Assembly (NCBI GenBank): GCA_021613335.1
Contig: JAJTWR010000398.1
Span: forward strand, 225,001-289,000
Origin: Whitmania pigra
Taxonomy: Eukaryota; Annelida; Clitellata; Hirudinida; Haemopidae
DNA length: 64,000 bases
Direction of reading: 5' to 3'
Positions 1 to 13,100 of the stretch are shown piece after piece. Positions within the stretch are counted from its first letter, which is position 1. Every line of letters starts with the position of its first letter. The position numbers and the translations under genes were made by a program. Under the pieces are notes generated by a model. The model worked only from the letters and a program-made list of their open reading frames with translations, made no database searches and had not been told where the DNA came from.

Positions 1-510
1 ATGGATGGATGGATGGCGGATGGATGGATGGATGGATGGATGGATGATGGATGGATGGATGGATGGATGGATGGATGGATGGATGGATGGATGGATGGAT
101 GGATGGATGGATGGATGGATGGATGGATGGATGGATGGATGGATGGATGGATGGATGGATGGATGGATGGAGGATGGATGGATGGATGGATGGATGGATG
201 GATGGATGGCTGGATGGATGGATGGATGGATGGATGGATGGCTGGATGGATGGATGGATGGATGGATGGATGGATGGATGGATGGCGGTGGATGGATGGA
301 TGGATGGAGGATGGATGGATTGGATGGATTATTGGATGGATGGATGGATGGATGGATGGATGGTGGATGGATGGATGGATGGATGGATGGATGGATGGAT
401 GGAATGGATGGATGGATGGATGGATGGATGGATGGATGGATGGATGGAGGATGGATGGATGGATGAATAGATGGGCGGGTAGCTGGTGGATGGATGGATG
501 AATAGATGGA
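1..510. repeat. (TGGA)n tetranucleotide microsatellite
   Basis: Nearly uninterrupted ATGG/TGGA units fill the first 510 bases, with scattered single-base slips such as GGAGG and GGCTGG. Reading frames through it are open in several phases and give Trp-Met-Asp-Gly repeats, which is what any long TGGA run gives; I do not regard them as genes. The array is cut by the left edge, so its real length is unknown. Confidence 0.97.
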
Positions 511-3500
511 TCATTCAACTTTGAGGTTTTCAGGGTGTCTTAGCTCCTAATAAACTTTGGAGACAAGCATATGGCTCAAAAAAATACGTAACGTATTATT
601 AATAGCTTTTTAAACGGCGCTCCATTGTATCAACTATCATAGTTGTTATTGTTGGAGAGATTAACTTTGCAACCGCTCGTATTTTATAGAGATTTATTTC
701 ACTTGACTAAGTATTATTATAATTTTAATTATAATATCGTTACGCAATCTCATTATCTCATTTAGACGGCAGCCAATCACGATTAAACGACCATAATATC
801 TTGCCATAATTATCCCATTGACAACGACAACGACGACAGAAGCAACACGTCCTATGGTTGTATCCAAAGTTGAAGTTATTAATAGGAATAATTCACACGG
901 TTTGCACCAGCCGTTAACAGTAATCAGTTAATGGGATGTGCCGACGCCCAGGTGATAATTGTCCTTTACCTTTAGCCGACTTTGAACTGTGTGAATATAG
1001 CGGTTCTGAGAAGTTGCCGCACTACGAGACCGACTACAAGCCGCGGTTGCAGTCGTGGTAGCGATGGCAGCCCAGGCGATTCTGCCTTGAAGCAGCGGGA
1101 ATCGTTTGGTGAGTTTTCGAATTACTTGAATTACTTCAGGTGATCAACTAAATATGATCAACTTAATTTCAACCTGTAGTGTTTGTGAGATCATAATACG
1201 CTACATGCTTACAGATGACAAACTACTGTTTTTTTCTTTTTTAAACATCCTTCTACTTGTGTTTCCACAAAATTAAAATTTTAATCAATTTATGAATAAA
1301 TAATCACTCTATTCATAAATCATAGTTTACCACTGTGTTAACATTATGATGGTTAAGTAAGCAAGACATTGACTAAAACATTGAACATTTGCTAACAGAA
1401 TTTCCAACAAACAGAACTACAAGCGGCGAAAGATCAGTATGTTCAGGTCCTGTTTAAAAACGACCCGCTCTGCCCTTACTACGTGACCTCTTATTGACCT
1501 TCACCCCGGCCAATTCGCCAGGTGAGTGAAGCGTTTAACTTCCATCAGAAAAAGCTGCCGAACCTTCACAAAAGGGGACTCCCTCTGATTCTTCTTAATG
1601 GCGGCCATTCGGCTGGTGAAAATCGAAAAATTATTCGCCACGGGTGTTCGACATTATCTCAGCACTTTATAATTTGTAGCGTTTGGCCGATACTCGATTC
1701 ACGACTTTCGATTTTACGACTGCTCGATTCAGCTTGCCGCCGAGGTTACTGACTCGTCTGCTTAGAAAAAATGAATTTCGGCTTTCGATCGTTAAGCTAG
1801 TAAACAGATTACTAAACATGACGTCGGCATGACGTAATCGAGTCTCTTAGAAACATGGACGCTTCGTATAGTTTCTTGCCACAATGCGAGATTGTTAAAC
1901 TCGTAATTATGCTTTTTCGAGTCATTTGAAGCAGAAATGGACACGTTGTATCCAATTGCTTAAACTCTGATTGTGATTGATCAGAAGAATAAAGAAGATT
2001 AACTAAACAAAAATAGTCTCTCCAACATAAAAATCTCTCAACCGAATACACTTTCTCTAAACAAACATCCACAACACCTGGAAACACATCTGGAAAACTT
2101 AAAATTCATCCACCTGGAAAGGACATTTGCCTGGCAAATACACTCGTGCAATAGCCACGATGTCCGCATCGTAAGCCTCAAGGTGTCGTGGCTGAAAAAT
2201 ATTACATAATCAAGAAATCATTATGATTACTTGATATCATATCCTGGAGTTTTGTGAACCAGCGTGATCAAACGGCAGTCCGTCTGGTGTTTCGAACTCC
2301 GACCGGGTACTCCGGCGACACGAAAGAACATCTTTCTCGGAAATGGCCTGGGGATTAGGAAAGTGTAAAGCGACTGACTAGAGATTGACTTTCAGCGATC
2401 AGTTTCTTGCGTTTTGCCTGATTTGAGATAATTAGATTCATTGGCGTATTGACGAGCAATCCGCGTGTCCCGCATGCTTAACGACCACTCCCGATCAATG
2501 GCCGACTCTTTCTCACTTCAATGATTATTGCCGAATGTCGATTATTACCCCTCTCCCCACTCCTCTCCCCCTACCCATCGACTTGAGGGAACGTTGAGGA
2601 GTGGGTTGGTCGACCCCTCGTACCAGTCGTATCAGTCGCTACTGCTATCGTGGCGGCCGCGGCGTCTACAAGTCGTTTCATGATGTTTTTAATCGTATGT
2701 ATTTGGCATGTTATTACCACGGCTTGTAAATACTACAGCTCAGATACAGCAGACCATCTGCTACCAATGGGGCATAACTTGGGGAGCGAGGCTTGAGTCG
2801 ATGTGCCTGGGACTCTCAATTTGGGGTTGTTTTTGTTAGCAGGGGTTACGATTGTTGTTGCAGTAGTTGTTGCTGTATTAATCCGTTAGGTGTCAGCAGT
2901 GTTATTGTTGCGATTTTCTGATGATCTTTGAATTTGGTCGTCGAGACTTTATGTTGTTTTTGTAGTCATCAGGGCATTCGGACGAAAGCAGTTGTTTATG
3001 TTGTTGTTGTTGTTGTTGCTGTTGCTGCTGTTGTTTAAGCATGTTGCTGTTGTTGTCGTTTTTACGATTGAAGTGTCGTTGATCGCAACTGAAGTTCTCG
3101 CGAGCATCAACGACAACAACGAAAGCTGCTGCACACGATTGTTACGAATGTTAATCGCTAACCATCCATCGTTGTATTTTTTTGATAATTCTTGAATATG
3201 CGCTTGAGGTGATATTAATAAATAATAATAGGACAAACAATTGTGTGATTATATAAATAATAATAATAATAATACCATTATTTATGTACTAAAAATAATA
3301 ATAATATTATTATTATTCTTATTATATTTTATACTATAAAATCATATTTTAACATATTATTATTTCTAAATTTAAATATAATAACGACTATAGTAATAAT
3401 TATATAATTTTTTTATTTCTTTTATTTACTTTGTTGCCACAATGACAAAGAACAAAACTTGCAACACAATCAAAAAATTGTCTGTGATCAAAAGCTACAT

Positions 3501-3757
3501 CCTAAAAGACATAAACCCTCTCGTGGGTGACATACTATAACAGAGGTTACGAGTTTTAATAAATAAAAAAATATTATCAATTTATAAAGCAATCAAAAAT
3601 GGCAAATACAAGATTTATAACAATAAATAAATCAATAGATAAGTATGATTTTCATCTTTTCTTCAATAAGAAAAAGTGTCTCCGATGTTATTAAGGACGA
3701 TGTGGATGAGGTCCAACTTGTTAAATAGAAAATGATTTCAATGTGGTTTTTATTATA

Positions 3758-3807
<50 letters not shown>

Positions 3808-5688
3808 CATTATTTTTTTTATTATGATTATTAAACGTGGAATGATCACAAGACTGCATATTGGTCTCTGAAATTCTCACGAGTGACTAAAATAAAAGGC
3901 GCATTGCCATCAAATTGGACTCCTTAAGACTTGTCAAACATCTATAGAAGAAACCGCTGGGTGACATCATATAAAAATGGTCCTCCTCTCTCCTTTAACG
4001 ACTTATCTCTCTTTTTCTCTAAAAAGCCATAATAGAATCTCTCCGAATCTAGCCGATCTCCCATTAATAGGCAGCAACAAATTATACAGTAGACGCTCGA
4101 ATTTCACACATTTTCGGATACAAGATTAGCCGAACGAGTCGGTAATCAGCGCGGGCACCGACTGTTTCATTCATGAAAAAAAGAAGCGACTTTCAATCAA
4201 TTCGAAGAGAGCCAATGGCGGAATAGCAGGTGCGAGTTTAGCGCTTCCGTGTCACCCCAAGTCCCGCCCGCCGACCTCCCATAGGCTGGCTGAAAGTGGT
4301 CGTTTTAGGAACAATTAGCTGGCTGGCAGTGTAGTGGTTGTGGTAGATTTGAATCAATAACAGGCACGATTTTGTGATAAGCGCTCAGATGATCTGATAA
4401 GATCTCCTGAGATTTTGACGACGGATAAGTCGCTTACTTGCTGCTGTCTTCTGCTACTGATAACCGTCCTCGTTCTGCGGATAATTGAATCTCGTCAATC
4501 GATTGATCGGCCAATCGATCTCGTACGACTGAATTGCACTTCATCGATCTCTTCCTGCTGGAAAAACGTTTTTTTCCAGGTTGGTTTGTCGATGGAATCG
4601 ATTTTGAGATTAAAAGCGCTAATATTTCTGATGCATATCGATGCTTGACGCCCCCTTTTGTTTCTCATTTCAAGTGGACTGGACAAGTAGTTGCTGGAGA
4701 AGATGGATGTTGTCGTACAATCATCCAATTAGTTAATTAATTAATTGCTTGGTCATAGCTTTTTGAAAAGATTGTGTGAATATTTAACCTAACTCTGGAT
4801 ATATTTGTTGGTACAATTTTATGATCTGTTTCACTTTCATTTTGAGAATCAAAACCAGCTATTTGTAAAAATGCTCTATTATTAAATATCCTCATGGTTT
4901 TGAATGATAACCAGAGTCGTGTTTTGCTTCAGAAATCCGAATCAATCGCTCGACAGTATAACAGATCAACGACCGGATTTAACAACTCCTGCAAACCAGC
5001 AAGTTACCAAGAGAGTCTTGACTAACTAAATTCATCAATCTGCCAAGTTGATCTTGAATATCTGAGTCTTTGGAAGCACTTTTCCATGCTCAGGGGGTCA
5101 TGATTCCGCGTTTCTTTCCGGTTAATTTCAATGGACTCTACCCAAACTTCCAACCAACTTTGGACGGTGGGTACAAGTTTTTGTGATGCTTTTCAGACAT
5201 TGTAAGAATTTTTATAAAAATGAAATTAACAAAAAAATTTATTACATATAACTGAGGTATTATTTCATTATTTTTATTGACTATCAATTAATTAATTTAT
5301 TTATTTAAGTTTATTGAAGTTTTGAATATTTGTTTTAGGAGACGGTTTAGCCTTTGTAAAATGTGCAAATAAAAATTAAATTCTATAAACACGCTAGCGA
5401 TATCGAATTCACGATTTTAAAAAAATACATTTTTACGTCGACACCCTTCGCAAAATTTCAACTGTTGGAGAATTTTTAAAATTTTAATAATAATTTTAAT
5501 GAATAATTCACAACAGTTTAATTTTAATAATTACAAAGATAATGTTTTGATAAATAAATTAAAATGTTCATCATTGTCAATACCATCCTTGTTATTATTG
5601 ATATTAATATTTCAATAATTTATTATTTTCTCACACTGCTACCCAGCTTGTTCAGATCGAATTTATCAGATTGAAGTAACATCATCTG

Positions 5689-5731
<43 letters not shown>

Positions 5732-8700
5732 TAACAAATATACTAATAATATTATTATAAAAACACTAATAATATTATTCTAACAACACTAATAATATTA
5801 TTATTATCATTATTATCATCATCATCATTATTAATATTATTTTTATTAAATTGCGTGTAATTGTTGCAATTAAAGAAAACCAGAATGCGTGTTATTGATC
5901 CATGCAAAGATGTTCGTAGAATCAATCAAAAAAATAAATAAAAAGAACTCATTTGATTGGACATCGATCCTCAAGACGTCGCAATTTGTTAAAAGTAAAG
6001 TAAAGAATTAAAGTCTTAAAACATTTTACGAAAATAAGTTTAAATTAAGAATTAATCGACATTAAATTTCATCGACCAGTTAATTGTTCATTTAAAAGAT
6101 TACAAAACGAAAATCAAATCGAGAATATTGAAATAGAGTTTTTATGTTGAATGGGCGACATGCTGTTTAGAGCAACATTTTAAATAATTACTATTGCATA
6201 AAGTTCTTAAAGGTGTTAATTTTTCTCTATGCACTCTGAAACTCTCACAAATAATTTTAAAATTCCTTCACAATTACAAAATTGTTCACTCTTGAATCAC
6301 CACTGCATCGTTCAGCAATTCTCAACAATTCACAACATTCATCAACAATTCACAAAATTTCATTGTCACAACATTTCATTGCAATAAAAACTAATTAATT
6401 AATCCACAACCATCAAAAGATTTCGTTTAACGGTTGATAAAGTCGCTAATTGTTCAGTTATGACTTTATCCATTGTCCTGGAACAAGTTCAAAGGTCATT
6501 TTATCACCTGACCCTCTCTTTGATTGGGCAATTTAATCGGTGTAAACTTATGTTTCTTTAAAGAACTTTATTATTATGTTATTTATTATTGACTTCCTTT
6601 ATTATTATTATTGTTATTATTGTTGTTGTTATTATAATTAATATTGCTATTATTAGTATCGTTGTTATTGTTGAAGGTGTGAGTGTAAATTTACGAGCCA
6701 ATTTCCTTAACATAGGTAAATTGTCAATCTTTGAACGTCGTGTGTTAATGGCGAATGGATGCAGACTTAACACACTCGTTCCAAAGATCAATCGACCATC
6801 TGATGCTCTTAGCTGTTGTCGGAACAAATTATATTCAAATTTGTCTCCATCCAATTGACAATCTCCGGCCTTATTGCTCCATTGTCTTGCCTGCCCGAGA
6901 CATCCTTTGTCGCCCGAGGCCGAGTTAAGTCAGAGTGTGTCATTGGCGGACAAACTGGAGCAAATTTTTGAGATTGCCGATCTTGTCGATCGTGTGGGTG
7001 GTTTCTTAAACCCTAACCCTGTCATCGGAGTAAATGAGTAAGCGAGGAATGATATTACAAACGCTATTATTCAATCAATTATTTACTTAAACTCATTTCG
7101 TAGAGCTTAGGCACTGATGTGGGATGTTTTTCCCCAGAGGTTTTAACCCCAGGGGCACAATCATGTTGAACTGTGATCGGACAAATAGACCTCATTTGCA
7201 TACTAAGATATGCTTTTCAATAAGCAGGAATTAATTGGGGCTGCTTTTAGAAATCAAATCTAAAATTGGCAGTGTTCAGGATGACACGAATCTCTTTACA
7301 TTAGTTGAAGTCCATCAATTTCCTCGATGGTCCCGTAACATTTACAGTCGCGAATGACAATTCATTGGGGATTCTAAACGCGTCAGAGACACTCATGGAC
7401 CAATGTTAGACTCCGACTGAGTAAAGTGAGTGATTTTTTAAGCCATCAATCGGACGAGTGAATCGTTGACCGTAATCCTACCATTTTGCGATATTATGAC
7501 AACTCAAAGTTTCACGAATGCATTGATGTCACATCTACGATTTATTGTTGTTACTATTATAGTGCTATTGTTGCCACTGTCATCAGCCAATCGACAGTGT
7601 GACAGTGTTAGAACCATTAAAATAACAAAGCAATTTTTAGATGTAAACCGAGGATTAATTTAATAATTTATACAACCTTCGATGGCTGATAGTAGTTGTA
7701 GAACTATTTTCAGTGACGCTAGTTTCAAAATGCCGGTAAATGCCAGTTCTCCCTTATGAAGAAATATTTCAATAGCAGCTGACAAGGTTGTGAAGTTTTT
7801 GAGCATTCTTTAAAAACTTTGAGCTCAATCGCATGACGGGTCAGACGAATTTACGGACTTGTTTCAACCTCTCATCCCCTGCCTGCCCATTTTCTACCCA
7901 GCCTACGTTCAATTTATCAATTTACCCTCCCCCCTCTCTTCTCACCCTGCCCCGACTTCTCGTAACGTCTGTTCTCTCGTTTTCAACTTTTCAGTCACTT
8001 TCGTTAGACATTTTTCGTCGATATTTCATCGCAATTCAGAGTTTTATCGGTCCCTTCATCTCTCTTCTCGTCTTGATTGTGTCTTGGGCATTCTACAGAG
8101 CGACTCCATTGTTAAGAGAACGAGCGACCTGACAGAATGCAATTTGTTATCGAAATCCTGACAACCATTGCAACGACGCAGACCATCTCTACAACGTTAA
8201 AAGCGCGGTCGTTGCGCCTGTTTAATTAGCGTGCAACTCGCCTTACAGCAGAAGGTGTCGGTTACTGCAGACCGTATGGTCGCGAACTTCTTCACTTTTA
8301 TCGCCAATGTCGCCGTTCGATTTATGGGTGGTCCATTAGACAAATAAATATCAGAATTTTGTTAAATAATAATTTGTTGATTTTATTAAATTAATTTATT
8401 TTAATTCGAAGGAAACATTTATATTTTTAATCGTGCATCAAATCTCCAGGTTAAAAATATGCACTATGCAATAAATTCAAACTAAATAAACAAACTCTTG
8501 AAATTAAACAAATTCTCGGAAACATTAAATTTCTCTAACGCAAATCAATTATCATCAATTATTAGCCCGAATAGTTAAGATAACATCAACAATGAGCGCA
8601 ATGGCTCTTTTATTGCAACGGCACCCATTATGCAAGTGGCCAATAGACTTTGTAGGAATCTATCGTGACTCCCGCTGCTAGCATTTGGCTAACTCTCAAG

Positions 8701-9078
8701 CCAGGGTCTTCTTGTATAGCTGGCGAAAGCCAACAACTTGATGGCTAGCCAATTTGAATTCATTCAGCTAAAGTTATATTAAGCTAAAGCTAATATTAGT
8801 TTGCAAATAATTAACATACTTATTTAATGACATTAATAAACCTGCTTATAATTTACATAATTTAACGTTAACAACTTTAAAAACGCGAGAAGAGTTGTTG
8901 CTACGAACGCTGAAACCACAACTTCTTGTCGCAAAAGAAGCCACGACGAGTTCAGTCATGCATAATTAATAACCATTACTAATATTGCAAGTGATTGGTT
9001 ATTTTACAATAATATTCTTATTACCAATTCAGGTTAATAAAAGTATGCAAAAACCACTTCATGTTTGTTTTTATCCAG
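511..9078. other. Non-coding upstream region of the Pax gene
   Basis: About 8.5 kb with no convincing coding exon on either strand. It contains AT-rich spacer, several short ATT/TTA runs (near 3250-3420, 3761-3806, 5695-5850 and 6590-6660) and local GC-richer patches (near 1000-1120, 1480-1760, 2520-2660 and 4240-4290) that could be 5' exons or regulatory sequence. The Pax exon at 9079 starts in phase 1, so at least one upstream coding exon must exist. I could not identify it here, and it may lie further left. Confidence 0.6.
3761..3806. repeat. (ATT)n trinucleotide microsatellite
   Basis: About fifteen consecutive ATT units. On the opposite strand they read as a poly-Asn run, which is a repeat artefact. 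Confidence 0.9.
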
Positions 9079-9298
9079 GTCAGGGTAGGGTCAACCAATT
9101 GGGAGGGGTCTTCATCAACGGCCGCCCACTGCCCAACCACGTACGTCTGAAGATCATCGAGATGGCAGCCCAGGGTGTAAGACCCTGCGTCATTAGCCGT
9201 AGTCTCAGGGTAAGCCACGGGTGTGTCAGTAAGATACTTCAGAGGTTTCAGGAGACTGGCAGCATCAGACCAGGGTCCATAGGAGGAAGCAAGCCAAA
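9079..9298 (+). other. Paired-domain PAI subdomain exon
   Basis: 220 nt: two bases complete a Gly codon, then 72 codons and two bases. The acceptor is TTTTTATCCAG and the donor CCAAA|GTGAGT. It encodes the N-terminal beta-hairpin and helix-turn-helix of a paired domain, with motifs [19 protein letters not shown] and [16 protein letters not shown]. In most Pax genes the next exon supplies the linker and RED helices; here the only phase-compatible coding sequence I found downstream is the 10534 exon, which is not RED. Confidence 0.92.
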
Positions 9299-9873
9299 GT
9301 GAGTGGTTAGGGTGGTGGTGTAGGGGTGAATGAATGGTGGGGTATTTCCTAGAACTTCATCTAGTCAATGATTGCTGTATTCATTCAATATATGACCGTT
9401 TGTATCTGACGTTTACCTCATTGTAAACAATACTTAAAAAAAATATTTAATATCGATATCCGATTATAAAAAATATAAAATTACTTAATCCAAATTTAAA
9501 TTAACCAGATTAAAATTATCACCAGTATTTATAGAATATTATTAATTACTATTAGTAAAGCATTTAAGTAGTAATAAATAAAAAAAATGTGGGTTAGAAC
9601 ATGCACTCGCAATACCTTCCATTCACCTGGCATTCGTCGACAAATCATTCAAGCACCACGTCACACCGCGTCACGTTTCGTTGGCGTCAATTTGAATTTT
9701 TAAAATTCTCCCATTTGTTTTAGGATTAGATGAAATTAATTGTAAATATTTACAAACAAAAACGACAAAATTACGACGGTATTATGTTGTAACAGGTTGT
9801 ATTATGATGTATTAAGCTTTATTATGTGGTAATATGTTGTGTTATGATGTAATAGTTTGTACCATGCTCATCA

Positions 9874-9928
<55 letters not shown>

Positions 9929-9970
9929 TATTATTATTATTATTATTATTATATATTATTATTATTATTA

Positions 9971-10020
<50 letters not shown>

Positions 10021-10036
10021 GATTATTATTATTATG

Positions 10037-10113
<77 letters not shown>

Positions 10114-13100
10114 TATGATTTACAATTTTAAACCGAAACAAATTAGGCATCGTCAGCGTCATGATAGGATTCTGAGAATCCAGTCATGTAAGCACTCGGT
10201 TTGATCTATTTGAAGCCCCAATTAACATTATTTAATATAGTAATAATAATAACGATAATGATGATAGTACTGAAATTAATAAAATATGAATTACAATCTT
10301 AATGCAATATAATTATAATATTATAACAGTGATATTCATAATATTATTTACGTTAATAATTTAAATATTTTGTTACTGTGATTTATTCTTTCTGACTGTT
10401 GAACAAAAAATAATTCGACTCAATATATCAACTTAATAATTATTCCTAAGAGTACTATTATTTTTTTTATTAATACTAGTTAGTAATTCACTAATTTAAG
10501 CAATGCTTATAACATCCCTTATCACCTTGACAGGGGACCAGACTCAACTGAACTGCGCCACGGACGCTTGTACGACCACGGTACATTCACTCAAAGTTAC
10601 GACGACTGGAGGCCGAGAAATGCCATCGATGCCGGGAAAATGGCCGAGCCGGAAGTATCACCTGGAAATGTCAGCCAAGATTCCAAAAGGGAGTCACTGG
10701 CGGGAGATGGAAAGATGGATGGAGGAGAGGAGACACATTCGATTGAACATCAGAGGAAATGTTCGGAAGCCTCGGAGGAAATAGGTGGGTTGAAATTCAT
10801 AGTTTGGATGACGATTGGGGAGCCCGGGTAGGATATGAATCGTAATAAAAGTGGAAGAGTTGCATTTGGCAAATGAACAACTTGTTTGTAAATAAATAAG
10901 AAAGAATGATTTAAACAATTCATCTTATTATAATGACGAATTAAAATTGTTTACATAAAAATGCAACAAATGCACTTGTCCTTATTCTGCATTCGAAATA
11001 ATCACTAATAATCATGTCATCCACAGATCCGTCAAGTTTGAACGACGACAACGCAGTCGACGATTCCAGCGACATGTCGATCGGTTCTCCGGAAAATATC
11101 AAAATACTGGCCGATGGGGAGAGTTCAGCCGGCTCGCCTCCTCCTCCTAATCATCATAATCAACACCATCAAAATCATTATCATCATCAGGAGTCTGTGA
11201 AGCTGAGTCGAAAACAACGGCGGAACAGAACGACATTCACTTCCGACCAATTGGAGTTGCTGGAAAAGGCATTCGATAAAACGCATTATCCGGATGTATA
11301 CACTAGGGAGGAGCTAGCACGGAGGACAGGCTTCACAGAGGCCAGGATTCAGGTAGTGTCACTCACTCACTCACTCACTCACTCACTCACTTCACTCACT
11401 CACTCACTCACTCACTCACTCACTCACTCACTCACTCACTCACTCACTCACTCACTCACTCACTCACTCACTCACTCCCCTTCCATCCAGGTGTGGTTTA
11501 GTAATAGAAGGGCGAGATGGAGGAAGCAGTTATCAAGTGGTCAGATTCCATCCAATTATGACGCAATAGTCAGGTCACCCTCCGCCCTGACCCAGATGTT
11601 TTCTACCCACTTTCCTGCCATCTATTGTGAGTTCCAAATTATTCTTTCCTTCAGTTTGCTGCTGTCGTTGATGACTGAAACAAATATCGACACAGTAATT
11701 TGAAGAATTAATTTATATAATAATCATTTTCAGTAATAAGAAATACAATAATAAATAACATTAATAATGAAATAAATAAATAAATCTGAATTCTTTTATT
11801 ATTTGATTGCATTTAAATGGCATCAACTAAATATTGTAAATTCGTAAAATATATAATTTTTATAGCTAAATACTTAAAATTATTTGTGTTTATATTATAT
11901 TTACGTATACATAATTTTCTCATCATCTATATAAATTCATAATGGATTTACGCATGTAAATGATTATTGCATTAATGTATATATATTATACGTATGTGCA
12001 AATCGTAATTATGTGTAATAAATGTTTATTATAATTAATAAATAACTATTTTATTTATATTCGTCATTCATAATTGCGTAATTATATTTTTACAGCTCCT
12101 GTTCCTCCTACATCTCCAAAGACGATGACGGAAGATTTCTTTCCTCGACTTATGGAAACGAATATTTTCCAGGTGACAAAATTTTTAATTTCTAATTAAA
12201 TTATGAATATATTAAAAAATAAACTTTTATATATAGTTAGTTAAATATTTAAACCAAAAAAGTTATATTCAATACAAATTATAAATCTAATTTGTCGATG
12301 CAAGGTGAACAATTGAGAAATACGTTGAATTAAAAAAAATATATAATCCTACTGAAAATATTTAATTAAATAATACTATTTGCAACGTTCACTTAATCGG
12401 TAGATATTTAAACAGCTCATTCTAACTTATTAATTCTTCTAAAATTATCAAAATGCATCCAATCCAGGTAAGCCTCATGCAGTCACTCCAGCACAATCGG
12501 CCTCATCTTTCCAATTCCATCAGCAAAAGGGAGTCCTCACCGCCACCATCCAAGCCAGTAGATTTGAATGCAAAGTACCACCCACAATACAAGGCAGGAC
12601 TTGAAGCCGGGTCATCTGAAATTTTTTCAAGAAGTAGAAGCTCATCGCCTCTTCCCGTAAAAATTGAGATTTCAAGGTCTCGACTTTCTCCATATCTTTC
12701 ACCATCTGATGTTTCTGCCAAACTCCATCCTCCCCCATCGTCATCACCACCTTTTGTCTCCCCATCGTCGTCATCTTCTTCCTCCTCCTCATCATCTCTT
12801 TTATCCTCAACATCTACGTCCTTGTACTGTTCGCCATCTCAACTGACGACGGAGAATGTTTCAAATTCAGCAAGTAAACATCGCAAATCGATGGAATCTG
12901 AAATTGTTGAAAAACACCAAAACTCTTCCGCAACCGACGGTGCCGAGGATTTGAGACATTTTAAGCCTTCCGCTCCTCATTATCCTTGCACAGTGTCGAC
13001 AACTTTGACTGAACGCCTCAAAACAGACCACAGTCTTCCGAATAAGTTGGCTGTCGATGATGACAGTCAAAACGATTGCCGGGCTTCTTCGAAGCAGCAC

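Noticed and set aside
1..501. Long overlapping open frames encoding Trp-Met-Asp-Gly repeats
   Set aside because: They are a trivial consequence of a TGGA microsatellite lacking stops; all frames are open and no flanking exon structure exists.
1522..2087. Two short open frames on opposite strands (76 and 91 codons)
   Set aside because: No recognisable domain, no start context or splice links, and length within chance for the local composition.
9834..10204. Poly-Leu, poly-Ile and poly-Tyr open frames
   Set aside because: Produced by the TTA microsatellite in a Pax intron.
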